Source: Pyrinomonadaceae bacterium (GTDB lineage: Bacteria > Acidobacteriota > Blastocatellia > Pyrinomonadales > Pyrinomonadaceae). From it: a stretch of 64,000 nt of DNA. Below are positions 8,454 to 17,047 of this stretch, piece after piece; position 1 is the first letter of the stretch, and each line of letters opens with the position of its first letter. The position numbers and the translations under genes are program-made. The notes below the pieces were generated by a model. That model made no database searches and was not told the origin of the DNA. It was given only the letters and a program-made list of their open reading frames with translations. The stretch lies in the NCBI GenBank assembly GCA_021228405.1, contig JAJQRF010000016.1, positions 16,842 through 80,841 on the forward strand. The letters run 5' to 3'.

Positions 8454-10166
8454 ATGTATATTTTGGGTTTAACGACATTGGGCGATTCCGCCGCAACTTT
8501 GATTAAAGACGGCGAGATCGTCGCCGCGATTGAGGAAGAAAGATTTTCGCGGAAAAAACATCATAGCGGCTTTCCCTATAAAGCGATTCAATTTTGTCTG
8601 GATTACGCCGGAATCACGCTGAAAGATGTCGAACACGTCGGGCATTATTGGAAACCATGGATTTTGCGCCATAAAGCGATGCAGGCGTTGAAAGCCGCTT
8701 TTATTTCGCCCGATATGTTCAAGGCGCGGGCAGATCGCGGAGTGGCGCAGGTGTCCGACAGTTATCTCGGAATGTTCAAACATCCGAAGCGTCTGCGCGA
8801 ACATTTCGGTGCATCGGATTTCAAGTTTCATTATCTCGAACATCATCAAACGCACGCCGCTTCAGCTTTTTTCGTTTCTCCTTTCGATTCCGCCGCGATC
8901 TTGACGTGGGACGGAACAGGCGAGGATACGACGACGCTGTTTTCGCACGGAAAAGGCAATAAGATAAAGGTCTTAAAACGCATCAAACTCCCGCACAGTC
9001 TGGGACAATTTTATTCGGCGGTGACGAATTATATCGGTTTCGATATGTTCACGGGCGACGAATGGAAAGTAATGGGACTGGCGGCTTACGGTAAACCGAA
9101 ATATTACGATTTTCTCAGCGAAAAAGTGCTCACTAAAAACGGCAAAGGCGATTTTCACTTCAATATCAAAGTTCTGGATCATCATCTCGCAAAGCATTAT
9201 CAATTTCCCGACGAAATCGTGAAGGAAATCGGACCCGGACGCAAAAAAGGCGAAGAATTGACCGAACATCACTGGGATATTGCCTGTTCCGCGCAAAAGG
9301 TTTTGGAAGATACGGCAATTTATCTCGTCAAGCAGATCAAGGAAATGACGGGCGAAGAAAATCTCTGTATGGCTGGCGGCGTGGCGTTTAATTCGGTGAT
9401 GAACGGACGCATTTTCCATGAAACGCCATTCAAAAATTTCTACGTTCAAGCGGCGGCAGGTGATGCCGGATGTTCGCTCGGCGCAGCATATTACGTCTGG
9501 CATCAAATTTTAGGAAAACCGCGTAAATATGTGATGAACAGCGCGTATTGGGGACCGAAATTTACTAATGGAGAATGCCGGAAAGCGTTGGATAAAGCGG
9601 GTTTGAAATACGAAACCTTGCCCGACGAAGAATTACTTCCGCGTCTTGCGAAAATGATTTCCGAAGGCGCGATCATCGGTTGGTTTAACGGTAGAAGCGA
9701 ATGGGGACCGCGTGCGCTCGGCGCGCGAAGTTTTCTTGCCGATCCGCGCCGTGCCGATATGCGCGAGATTTTGAACCATAAAGTAAAACTGCGCGAATGG
9801 TTTCGTCCGCTTGCGCCGTCGATGCTCGAAGAATATGGCAAAGAGATTTTCGGGGTCGAACATCACGATCCGTTTATGATTACCGTCATTCAAGTGGCAG
9901 AGGAATGGAAAAAGAAAATTCCGGCGGTCGTCCACGTTGACGGAACGGCGCGCCCGCAAATGGTCAATAAAGAAGTAAATCCGCGTTATTGGAATTTAAT
10001 TAACGAATTCAGAAAACTGACGGGAATTCCGCTTCTTTTGAATACTTCATTCAACATTCAGGAGCCGATTGTTTGCACGCCTGAAAATGCGATCAATACA
10101 TTCGGAAACGCAAATTTCGATGCGCTTGTTTTAGAAAATAATCTGGTTTTGCGCGAAGATAATTAA
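8454..10166 (+). CDS. Carbamoyltransferase (NodU/CmcH family)
   Basis: Predicted O-carbamoyltransferase using carbamoyl phosphate and ATP; 570 residues, the normal length. The N-terminal Kae1/YrdC-like domain shows GDSAATLIKDG at the start, EHHQTHAASAF with His130, His131 and His134 (metal and catalytic site), and AAILTWDGTGEDT. The C-terminal carbamoyltransferase domain contains RSEWGPRALGARSFLADPR and the late NTSFN motif. In polysaccharide loci these enzymes carbamoylate sugar hydroxyls. The stop overlaps the next start (TAATG), so it is translationally coupled to the membrane protein downstream. Confidence 0.93.
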   Translation: MYILGLTTLGDSAATLIKDGEIVAAIEEERFSRKKHHSGFPYKAIQFCLDYAGITLKDVEHVGHYWKPWILRHKAMQALKAAFISPDMFKARADRGVAQVSDSYLGMFKHPKRLREHFGASDFKFHYLEHHQTHAASAFFVSPFDSAAILTWDGTGEDTTTLFSHGKGNKIKVLKRIKLPHSLGQFYSAVTNYIGFDMFTGDEWKVMGLAAYGKPKYYDFLSEKVLTKNGKGDFHFNIKVLDHHLAKHYQFPDEIVKEIGPGRKKGEELTEHHWDIACSAQKVLEDTAIYLVKQIKEMTGEENLCMAGGVAFNSVMNGRIFHETPFKNFYVQAAAGDAGCSLGAAYYVWHQILGKPRKYVMNSAYWGPKFTNGECRKALDKAGLKYETLPDEELLPRLAKMISEGAIIGWFNGRSEWGPRALGARSFLADPRRADMREILNHKVKLREWFRPLAPSMLEEYGKEIFGVEHHDPFMITVIQVAEEWKKKIPAVVHVDGTARPQMVNKEVNPRYWNLINEFRKLTGIPLLLNTSFNIQEPIVCTPENAINTFGNANFDALVLENNLVLREDN

Positions 10167-11497
10167 TGGATAGAAGACTCATAATTTTAACCGTATTGGT
10201 AATGCTCGTAGTCGCGTTGGTAAGTTTTCCCAACGGAGCCATTTCCGTATTGCTAATCGCGGTTTTTTCATTTCTCACGATCTTTCTGATCCGAAGATTT
10301 GCGGAAGATGATAAGGATATTCTGGTAAATGTGTTCCTGATGGCACTGGTCGTCCGGATATGCTTCGGTTTGTTTATTTTTCTTTCTGACTCACAGTCGT
10401 TTTTCGGCGGCGATGCGGAAACCTATAATTCTCTCGGGCAGAGATTGGTCGATCTGTGGTTTCACAACGCCGATCCGTCCGATTGGTGGAGCCGCCGTGC
10501 GGCAAGCACGAGCGATGCCGGATGGGGAATGAGTTATCTGGTCGGGACGATCTATACGATCACCGGAAGCAGTATTTTGATCGCGCAATCGTTTTGTGCC
10601 GTGGTCGGTGCCGCGACTGCGCCGATGGTTTATTTCTGCGCGCAGAAGGTTTTTAACAACAACCGCGTTTCAAAGGTGACGGCAATTTCGATTGCGCTGT
10701 TTCCTTCGTTTATCGTCTGGTCGTCGCAATTGATGAAGGACGGTCTTATCATCTTCCTGCTCGTCGTCGTGATGACGATGGTTTTGCAGTTGCAGAAGAA
10801 ATTCAGTCTTTTGGCGGTTTCGATCCTGATTTTTTCGATGTTCGGCATTTTGTCGTTGCGGTTCTATATTTTCTATATGGTCGCGGTCGCCGTCGCGGGA
10901 AGCTTCGTCGTCGGATTAGGGCAATCGGGAAGCTCGATCTTCCGCCGCCTTGCCGCCGTTATTTTGCTCGGATTGGGACTGACTTATTTCGGGGTTTTGC
11001 GCGACACTACGCAGATCGAACGCTATGCAAATCTGGAAATGGTTCAGCGCAGTCGGCAGGATTTAGCGGGCAGTGCCGAGTCGGGATTTGCCGAAGATGT
11101 CGACGTTTCGACCACCGAAGGCGCGATCACGACGATTCCCGTCGGCTTTCTTTATCTGATGCTTGCACCCTTCCCGTGGCAGGTCACGAATATCAGACAG
11201 GCGATCACTTTGCCGGAAATTCTGCTTTGGTGGGCAATCATCCCGCTCATTATCAGCGGCTCCTGGTATACTATTAGGCATCGTTTGCGCGAAGCAATTC
11301 CCATTATTATTTTTACGGTGACTTTGACTCTGGTTTACTCGGTATTTCAGGGAAATGTCGGCACGGCATACCGTCAGCGGACGCAGATTCAGGTTTTCCT
11401 GTTTATGTTTGCCGGGGTCGGCTGGACGTTAATGCAGGAGAAAAAGGAAAATAAACAGCTTATCAGGCAGGCGGCAAGGGATCGGAAAATAAAATAA
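10166..11497 (+). CDS. GT-C-like polytopic membrane protein (GT39/ArnT type)
   Basis: Integral membrane protein of 443 residues with roughly ten to twelve hydrophobic helices. After the first helices it has FFGGDAETYNSLGQRLVD, matching the acidic first periplasmic loop of GT-C glycosyltransferases of the mannosyltransferase/ArnT group. It ends in a basic tail. It could transfer a sugar from a polyprenyl-phosphate donor or act in chain polymerisation. It is coupled at both ends: TAATG with the carbamoyltransferase, and no gap to the asparagine synthase start. Function beyond GT-C-like is inference. Confidence 0.7.
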   Translation: MDRRLIILTVLVMLVVALVSFPNGAISVLLIAVFSFLTIFLIRRFAEDDKDILVNVFLMALVVRICFGLFIFLSDSQSFFGGDAETYNSLGQRLVDLWFHNADPSDWWSRRAASTSDAGWGMSYLVGTIYTITGSSILIAQSFCAVVGAATAPMVYFCAQKVFNNNRVSKVTAISIALFPSFIVWSSQLMKDGLIIFLLVVVMTMVLQLQKKFSLLAVSILIFSMFGILSLRFYIFYMVAVAVAGSFVVGLGQSGSSIFRRLAAVILLGLGLTYFGVLRDTTQIERYANLEMVQRSRQDLAGSAESGFAEDVDVSTTEGAITTIPVGFLYLMLAPFPWQVTNIRQAITLPEILLWWAIIPLIISGSWYTIRHRLREAIPIIIFTVTLTLVYSVFQGNVGTAYRQRTQIQVFLFMFAGVGWTLMQEKKENKQLIRQAARDRKIK

Positions 11498-13384
11498 ATG
11501 TGCGGAATTGTCGGATTTGTAAACGGAAACGCGCGACGCGCGGAACGTGAAATTCTTGAAAATATGAACCGGTGCATCGTCCACCGCGGTCCCGATGAAG
11601 ACGGCTTTTTCGTCAGGGAAAACGTCGCATTGGCGATGCGCCGTCTGGCGATCATCGATCTTAAAGGCGGGCAACAGCCGATCTTTAACGAAGACCGCAC
11701 GAAAGCGATCGTTTTCAACGGCGAAATCTATAATTTTCAGGAATTGAAAAAGGATTTGGAAGCGCGCGGACACCGGTTTTACACCAATTGCGATACGGAA
11801 GTCATCGTTCATCTTTACGACGAATACGGCGCGGATTGTGTTCAGCATCTGCGCGGAATGTTCGCTTTTGCGATCTGGGACGAAACGGATAAAAGTTTAT
11901 TCGTTGCGCGTGACCGCGTCGGCAAAAAACCGCTTCTTTATTCGCACCAACCGAACGGCGATCTCATTTTCGGCTCGGAATTTACCGCCGTTCTCGCGCA
12001 TCCGAACATTTCCCGCGAAGTCGATTTCAACGCGATAGATTCTTATCTGAGCTATTTATGCGTTCCCACTCCGCAGACGGCTTTCAGGCAGATTCGCAAG
12101 CTCGAACCCGCGCACTGGCTTCGCTGGAAAGACGGAAAAATTGAAACGAAACGTTACTGGCTGCCTGATTTTTCCAGGAAAATAAAGATTTCCGAAGAAG
12201 AAGCGATCGAAGAAACGACGCGCATTGTCCGCGAAGCGACGAAAATGCGTTTGATCTCGGAAGTTCCGCTCGGCGCATTTCTCTCGGGCGGAGTTGATTC
12301 CTCGACGGTCGTTGCGCTGATGGCGCAGGAAGACAGTAAGCCCGTCAAAACCTTTTCGATCGGTTTTGAAGAACAGGATTTCAGCGAACTGAAATATGCG
12401 AAGATCGTAGCCGACCACGTCGGCGCGGAATACAACGAGTTTATCGTGAAACCGAACGCGCTCGAAATTTTGCCCGAACTGGTCGCGCATTACGGCGAAC
12501 CTTACGCCGATTCTTCGGCGATTCCGACTTATTATGTTTCAAAGGAAACGCGAAATTTCGTGACGGTCGCGCTCAACGGCGACGGCGGCGACGAATCTTT
12601 CGCGGGTTACGAACGCCACGCCGCAATGAAAATTGCCGAGCTTTATCACCGTGTTCCGTCAATTGCCAGAAAACTTTTCGTCGAAACGCCGATCAATCTT
12701 TTCCCGACTTCGGAATTGAAAAAATCCCGCGTTCGCGACGCGAAAAGATTTTTACAGGCGGCAAACCTGCCGAAAACCGAACGCTATTACCGTTGGATGT
12801 CGACGTTTAACCGCACCGCAAAACAAGAAGCTTATACAAAGGAATTTTCGGAAAAGGTGGCGGCGCAGAACGCTTCGCATTTTCTCGATCAATGGTTCGC
12901 AAAGGCGAACGGTTCGGGCATTCTGGACGCGACGCTTTTGACGGATCAGATGACTTATCTGCCGAACGATCTGCTGGTCAAGGTCGATATTGCTTCGATG
13001 GCGGTTTCGCTCGAAGCGCGTTCGCCGTTTCTCGATCACAAGGTTATCGAATTTGCCGCGAGCTTGCCCGAAAATATTAAGATGAAGGGATTTGAAACAA
13101 AGTCCCTGCTGAAAAAAGTTGCGGCGCGATTAGTGCCGAAGGAAGTTATTTATCGTCGGAAAATGGGTTTCGGCGTGCCGATCGGAAATTGGTTTCGGGG
13201 CGAAATGAAAAATTTCGTGAAAGACGTGCTGTTGTCCGAAAACTCTTTGAAACGCGGAATCGTCAAACCCGAAATAATGGAGAAATATGTCAATGAGCAT
13301 ACGAAAGCCGAAAAAGACCACACTTTTCAAATTTGGACGCTCTTGATGCTGGAACTTTGGTTTCGGCATTTTATTGATGGATAA
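11498..13384 (+). CDS. asnB: Asparagine synthase (glutamine-hydrolysing), glycan-locus type
   Basis: Two-domain amidotransferase of 628 residues. The class II glutaminase domain begins MCGIVGFVNG, with Cys2 as the N-terminal nucleophile, followed by HRGPDEDGFF and FNGEIYNFQEL. The synthase domain has the PP-loop LSGGVDSS (residues 262-269) and later LNGDGGDESFAGY. The family makes asparagine, but copies inside polysaccharide loci are often thought to amidate sugar acids or other carboxylates, which fits its position between a GT-C protein and a methyltransferase. Its last bases overlap the next ATG by eight bases. Confidence 0.92.
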   Translation: MCGIVGFVNGNARRAEREILENMNRCIVHRGPDEDGFFVRENVALAMRRLAIIDLKGGQQPIFNEDRTKAIVFNGEIYNFQELKKDLEARGHRFYTNCDTEVIVHLYDEYGADCVQHLRGMFAFAIWDETDKSLFVARDRVGKKPLLYSHQPNGDLIFGSEFTAVLAHPNISREVDFNAIDSYLSYLCVPTPQTAFRQIRKLEPAHWLRWKDGKIETKRYWLPDFSRKIKISEEEAIEETTRIVREATKMRLISEVPLGAFLSGGVDSSTVVALMAQEDSKPVKTFSIGFEEQDFSELKYAKIVADHVGAEYNEFIVKPNALEILPELVAHYGEPYADSSAIPTYYVSKETRNFVTVALNGDGGDESFAGYERHAAMKIAELYHRVPSIARKLFVETPINLFPTSELKKSRVRDAKRFLQAANLPKTERYYRWMSTFNRTAKQEAYTKEFSEKVAAQNASHFLDQWFAKANGSGILDATLLTDQMTYLPNDLLVKVDIASMAVSLEARSPFLDHKVIEFAASLPENIKMKGFETKSLLKKVAARLVPKEVIYRRKMGFGVPIGNWFRGEMKNFVKDVLLSENSLKRGIVKPEIMEKYVNEHTKAEKDHTFQIWTLLMLELWFRHFIDG

Positions 13385-14210
13385 AAATTTTGATAAAAAC
13401 GTGGTCGCGGGCTTTGGAGATGAATGGTCGCGGTTCGACCAATCGGCTTTGTCGGCGGAGGAACTCGAACGGATTTTCAACGAATATTTCAATATCTTTC
13501 CCTGGGAAAATCTGCCTGAAGATGCGGTCGGGTTCGATCTCGGTTGCGGCAGCGGACGTTGGGCAAAGCTGGTCGCCAAACGCGTCGGTCATCTGCATCT
13601 GATCGATCCGAGCGAGGCGATCGAAGTAGCGAAAAGAAATCTGACCGGCGCGGAAAACTGCGAATTTCACCGCGCTACGGTCGAAGAAATTCCGTTGCCC
13701 GATAATTCGCAGGATTTCGGTTACAGTTTGGGCGTTTTGCATCACATTCCCGACACGGAAAAAGGTTTGCAGGCTTGCGTCGATAAATTGAAAAGCGGTG
13801 CGCCGTTTCTCGTTTACCTTTATTATCGTTTCGATAATCGTCCGGTTTGGTATCGGATGATCTGGAAAACATCCGACGTTCTGCGCCGTTTCGTGAGCCG
13901 GATGCCGCACGGTTTGCGTTTCGGCGCGAGTCAGATTTTAGCGGCGGCAGTTTATTTTCCATTGGCAAGAACGGCAAGAATACTGGAAAAAGCGGGTGCA
14001 AACGTGAAAAATTTTCCGCTTTCGCAGTATCGCAATCACAGTTATTACACGATGCAGACGGACGCGCTCGACCGTTTCGGGACGAGATTGGAAAGACGGT
14101 TTACAAAAGACGAAATAAAAACGATGATGGAAAATTGCGGTTTGCGCGATATAAAATTCAGCGAACAGGCATTTTGGACGGCAGTCGGTTTTAAGAAACA
14201 GCAATTATGA
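13377..14210 (+). CDS. Class I SAM-dependent methyltransferase
   Basis: Predicted methyltransferase of 277 residues with motif I FDLGCGSGRWAK, motif II HLIDPSEA and the later FGYSLGVLHHIPD. The first ATG (13377) overlaps the end of asnB; a TTG three bases earlier is less likely. A central hydrophobic stretch (SQILAAAVYFPLARTA) could touch the membrane. The stop overlaps the next start as ATGA. It is the second methyltransferase in the locus, so the glycan or its lipid carrier is probably methylated at more than one position. Confidence 0.85.
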   Translation: MDKNFDKNVVAGFGDEWSRFDQSALSAEELERIFNEYFNIFPWENLPEDAVGFDLGCGSGRWAKLVAKRVGHLHLIDPSEAIEVAKRNLTGAENCEFHRATVEEIPLPDNSQDFGYSLGVLHHIPDTEKGLQACVDKLKSGAPFLVYLYYRFDNRPVWYRMIWKTSDVLRRFVSRMPHGLRFGASQILAAAVYFPLARTARILEKAGANVKNFPLSQYRNHSYYTMQTDALDRFGTRLERRFTKDEIKTMMENCGLRDIKFSEQAFWTAVGFKKQQL

Positions 14211-14962
14211 AAGGAGTTGTATTAGCCGGCGGATTAGGTTCAAGACTTTTTCCGCTGACGAAAATTACCAATAAACATTTACTTCCGGTTTACGATCAGC
14301 CGATGATCTATTACCCGATCCAGACCCTCGTTAATGCGGGGATCGACGACGTGATGATCGTGACGGGCGGAAACTCGGCGGGCGATTTTTTGAAATTGCT
14401 CGAAAACGGTGAAGATTTCGGTTTGAAGCGTTTGAGCTACGCGTATCAGCGCGGCGAAGGCGGCATTGCGGCGGCACTCGCGCTCGTCGAAGATTTTGCT
14501 GACGATGAACCGATCTGCGTCGTGCTGGGCGACAATATTATCGAAAACAACATCCGACAAGCCGCCGACGATTTCAGAAAACAGGAAAAAGGCGCAAAGA
14601 TTCTGCTCAAAAAAGTTCACGATCCGCAACGTTTCGGCGTTCCCGAACTTGACGGCGGCAAGGTTTTACGGATCGAAGAAAAGCCGCAAAACCCGAAATC
14701 CGACCTTGCCGTGATCGGCATTTATTTTTACGATTCGACCGTTTTTGAAGTTATCAAAACCCTCAAACCTTCGGGGCGCGGCGAACTCGAAATCACCGAT
14801 GTAAACAATCATTACATCAACGAAGGAACGATGAGCTGGTCGGAACTCGACGGTTGGTGGACGGACGCGGGAACATTTGAAAGTCTGCTTTACGCTTCAA
14901 AACTCGTTGCCGAAACGGGCGCGAATAATTTGAAGGATTTAACCGCAAATCAAGGAAAATAG
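14207..14962 (+). CDS. rfbA: Sugar-phosphate nucleotidyltransferase, RmlA-like
   Basis: Predicted glucose-1-phosphate thymidylyltransferase, 251 residues (short RmlA class). The N-terminus has the nucleotide-binding GGLGSRLFPLT motif (Gly-Ser-Arg in place of the usual Gly-Thr-Arg), then KHLLPVYDQPMIYYPI, the VVLGDNIIENN metal site and RIEEKP. This makes dTDP-glucose, the precursor of dTDP-deoxysugars. The dehydratase RmlB and reductase RmlD are not in the window, so the final sugar cannot be named. It is coupled to the methyltransferase by ATGA, and an inverted-repeat element follows. Confidence 0.88.
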   Translation: MKGVVLAGGLGSRLFPLTKITNKHLLPVYDQPMIYYPIQTLVNAGIDDVMIVTGGNSAGDFLKLLENGEDFGLKRLSYAYQRGEGGIAAALALVEDFADDEPICVVLGDNIIENNIRQAADDFRKQEKGAKILLKKVHDPQRFGVPELDGGKVLRIEEKPQNPKSDLAVIGIYFYDSTVFEVIKTLKPSGRGELEITDVNNHYINEGTMSWSELDGWWTDAGTFESLLYASKLVAETGANNLKDLTANQGK

Positions 14963-14964
14963 TA

Positions 14965-15057
14965 TTTGCCCACGAAATACACGAAAGAAACGAAAATAAA
15001 ATCAAAGAAAGTCTTTATTATCTTTTTTTCGTGATTTTCGTGTATTTCGTGGGCAAA
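14965..15057. repeat. Dispersed inverted-repeat element, copy 1
   Basis: Perfect 22-base inverted repeat: the left arm at 14965-14986 contains GCCCACGAAATACACGAAA and the right arm at 15036-15057 is its exact complement, around an AT-rich 49-base centre. A second copy with the same arms is at 58684-58773. It fills the gap between the RmlA and RmlC genes and ends 14 bases before the next ATG. It looks like a small non-autonomous repeat (MITE/REP-like); no transposase is nearby. Confidence 0.85.
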
Positions 15058-15071
15058 AAAACTCTTATTAT

Positions 15072-15575
15072 ATGTCACAAACTAAAGAAAAAGAAGAGAT
15101 TTTTAAGAAGGGAAAGATTCACGATGTCGTCGTTTATCCGCTCAAGAAATTGGTCGATGATCGCGGGTGGCTGGCGGAACTTTTCCGTCACGACGAGATC
15201 GCCGAAGAATTTTATCCGGCGATGGCTTACATTTCCGTGACCGAACCGCTCGTTCAACGCGGACCGCACGAACACGTTGACCAAGCCGATCTGTTTTGCT
15301 TTATCGGCACGGGAAATTTCAAAATGCGGATGTGGGACAACCGCGAAGATTCGCCGACCTACCGCGTTATTATGACGCTTTACGTCGGTGCGGATAATCC
15401 GCAAGCCGTGATCGTGCCGAAGGGCGTGGTTCACGCTTATAAAAACGTGAGCAAGACCGAGAAAGGCGTGGTGATAAATTGTCCGAACCGTCTTTTTATG
15501 GGGGTCGGCAAAAAAGAGGAAGTTGACGAAATTCGCCACGAAGACGACCCCGAAGCCATTTTCGAGATGGATTAG
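15072..15575 (+). CDS. dTDP-4-dehydrorhamnose 3,5-epimerase-like cupin
   Basis: Predicted RmlC/WxcM-type cupin of 167 residues. The VDDRGWLAELFRHDEI segment matches the conserved region of RmlC-like epimerases. RGPHEHVDQADLFCFIG supplies the cupin His residues that bind and deprotonate the sugar. IVPKGVVHAYKNVS closes the jelly roll. It is shorter than classical RmlC and could be a 3,5- or a 3,4-ketoisomerase relative. It follows the RmlA-like gene after an inverted repeat and so probably works on a dTDP-4-keto sugar. Confidence 0.85.
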   Translation: MSQTKEKEEIFKKGKIHDVVVYPLKKLVDDRGWLAELFRHDEIAEEFYPAMAYISVTEPLVQRGPHEHVDQADLFCFIGTGNFKMRMWDNREDSPTYRVIMTLYVGADNPQAVIVPKGVVHAYKNVSKTEKGVVINCPNRLFMGVGKKEEVDEIRHEDDPEAIFEMD

Positions 15576-15713
15576 CTTTTGAATTTTTTCGGATTTGGAT
15601 TTAGACTATCTGCATCAGATTTTCGACGACGGTTTTCCCGCACGACCGCTCAAGCGTTTTGCCTCTTTTGTGAAAAATCGAAAGCGCAGAGCGTTGGTTG
15701 AAAACTGAAACTG

Positions 15714-15766
15714 AGCCGTAAACGGTCGAAATTTACAAAATCATTTGCCATATACCGTTTACGGCT
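15714..15766. repeat. 13-base inverted repeat upstream of glycosyltransferase
   Basis: Perfect inverted repeat AGCCGTAAACGGT / ACCGTTTACGGCT with a 27-base spacer, followed by CTTTTATTTT and the ATG at 15777. It could be a terminator for the cupin gene or a small repeat; the long loop argues against a classical terminator. The rest of the 201-base gap shows nothing else. Confidence 0.6.
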
Positions 15767-15776
15767 CTTTTATTTT

Positions 15777-16985
15777 ATGAAAATCGTTCGCATCATTGCG
15801 CGGCTCAATGTCGGCGGTCCGGCGCGTCACGTCGTTTGGCTCACCAAAGCATTAAACAATCAGGAATTTCAGACGAGCTTGCTGACGGGAAGCGTCCCCG
15901 AAGGCGAAGAAGATATGAGCTATTTTGCCGACGAAAACGGTGTTGCGCCGTTTTTCATCGAAGAAATGAGTCGCGAACTTTCGCCGAAGGACATTATTTC
16001 GCTCTGGAAAGTTTACCGTCAAATCTGTCGCGAAAAACCCGAAATCATTCATACACACACCGCCAAAGCCGGATTCGTCGGACGCACGGCAGGATTTTTT
16101 TATCGTTGGCTGAATTGGAAAAACGTAAAAATCGTTCACACTTTTCACGGGCACGTTTTTCACAGCTATTACGGCAATCTGAAAACCAAGCTTTTTCTTT
16201 TTATCGAAAAAAATCTGGCGCGGTTCGTGACGGATAAAATTGTTGTCATCACGAAACAGCAGTTCGAGGAAATTCATCACCAATTCGGGGTCGGGAAAGC
16301 AGAACAATTTCAGATCATCCCGCTCGGAATCGATCTCGAAAAATTTGCCGAAGCGGACGAAAAACGCCGTATTTTACGCGATGAAATCAAATCGGACGAT
16401 GATGATGTTTTAGTCGGATTCGTCGGGCGTTTGACGGAGATCAAAAACGTTTCGTTGCTTTTGAAGGTCGCCGGAATTTACGAAAAAAATAAAAATGCAG
16501 AGCTTCCGAAGCTGAAATTTGTCATCATCGGCGACGGAAATACGCGCAAAAGTCTGGAAAAAGAAGCGGAAGAATTCGGGTTAAAGGATAAGATTTTATT
16601 TCTCGGAAACCGCAATGATACCGATATTTTCTACGCCGGGCTGGATATTATCGCGCTGACCTCGCTGAACGAAGGAACGCCGCTTTCGCTCATCGAAGCG
16701 ATGGCAAACGGCAAATCCGTGATCTCAACGGCGGTCGGCGGCGTGACCGATCTTTTGGGTGCGGTCGAAACGGAAGAAAGCGGTTTCAAAGTTTGCGAAC
16801 GCGGTATCAGGATCGATGAAAATTCAGCCGAAAATTTTTACAAAGGCTTGCTTCATCTGGCAAAAAATTCGGGCTTGCGCGAAAAATATGCCGAACGCGG
16901 CAGAAACTTTACCGATCTGCGCTATAGTAAGGAAAGATTAATTAAAGATATTACAGAACTTTACCTAAATTTAAGACCGTCTTAA
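15777..16985 (+). CDS. Glycosyltransferase family 4
   Basis: Predicted retaining GT-B glycosyltransferase of 402 residues. The N-terminal acceptor half has RLNVGGPARHVVWLTKAL (the conserved glycine-rich first loop), IIHTHTAKAGFVGRTA and IVHTFHGHVFH. The donor half has VGFVGRLTEIKNVSLL, FVIIGDGNTRKSLE and ALTSLNEGTPLSLIEAMANG, which contains the EX7E donor motif. It resembles WbpH/CapM-like enzymes that act early on lipid-linked glycans. It lies just upstream of the membrane phosphoglycosyl transferase fusion. No Shine-Dalgarno is visible because the start follows an inverted repeat. Confidence 0.9.
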   Translation: MKIVRIIARLNVGGPARHVVWLTKALNNQEFQTSLLTGSVPEGEEDMSYFADENGVAPFFIEEMSRELSPKDIISLWKVYRQICREKPEIIHTHTAKAGFVGRTAGFFYRWLNWKNVKIVHTFHGHVFHSYYGNLKTKLFLFIEKNLARFVTDKIVVITKQQFEEIHHQFGVGKAEQFQIIPLGIDLEKFAEADEKRRILRDEIKSDDDDVLVGFVGRLTEIKNVSLLLKVAGIYEKNKNAELPKLKFVIIGDGNTRKSLEKEAEEFGLKDKILFLGNRNDTDIFYAGLDIIALTSLNEGTPLSLIEAMANGKSVISTAVGGVTDLLGAVETEESGFKVCERGIRIDENSAENFYKGLLHLAKNSGLREKYAERGRNFTDLRYSKERLIKDITELYLNLRPS

Positions 16986-17047
16986 AATAGAACCGTTAAG
17001 TTTTAATAGTAAAAATCTCGAAAGTTCCTCTAAAAAGAAGATTTTCT

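Noticed and set aside
14207..15575. Complete dTDP-rhamnose operon
   Set aside because: Only RmlA- and RmlC-like genes are present; RmlB and RmlD are missing, so rhamnose is not claimed.
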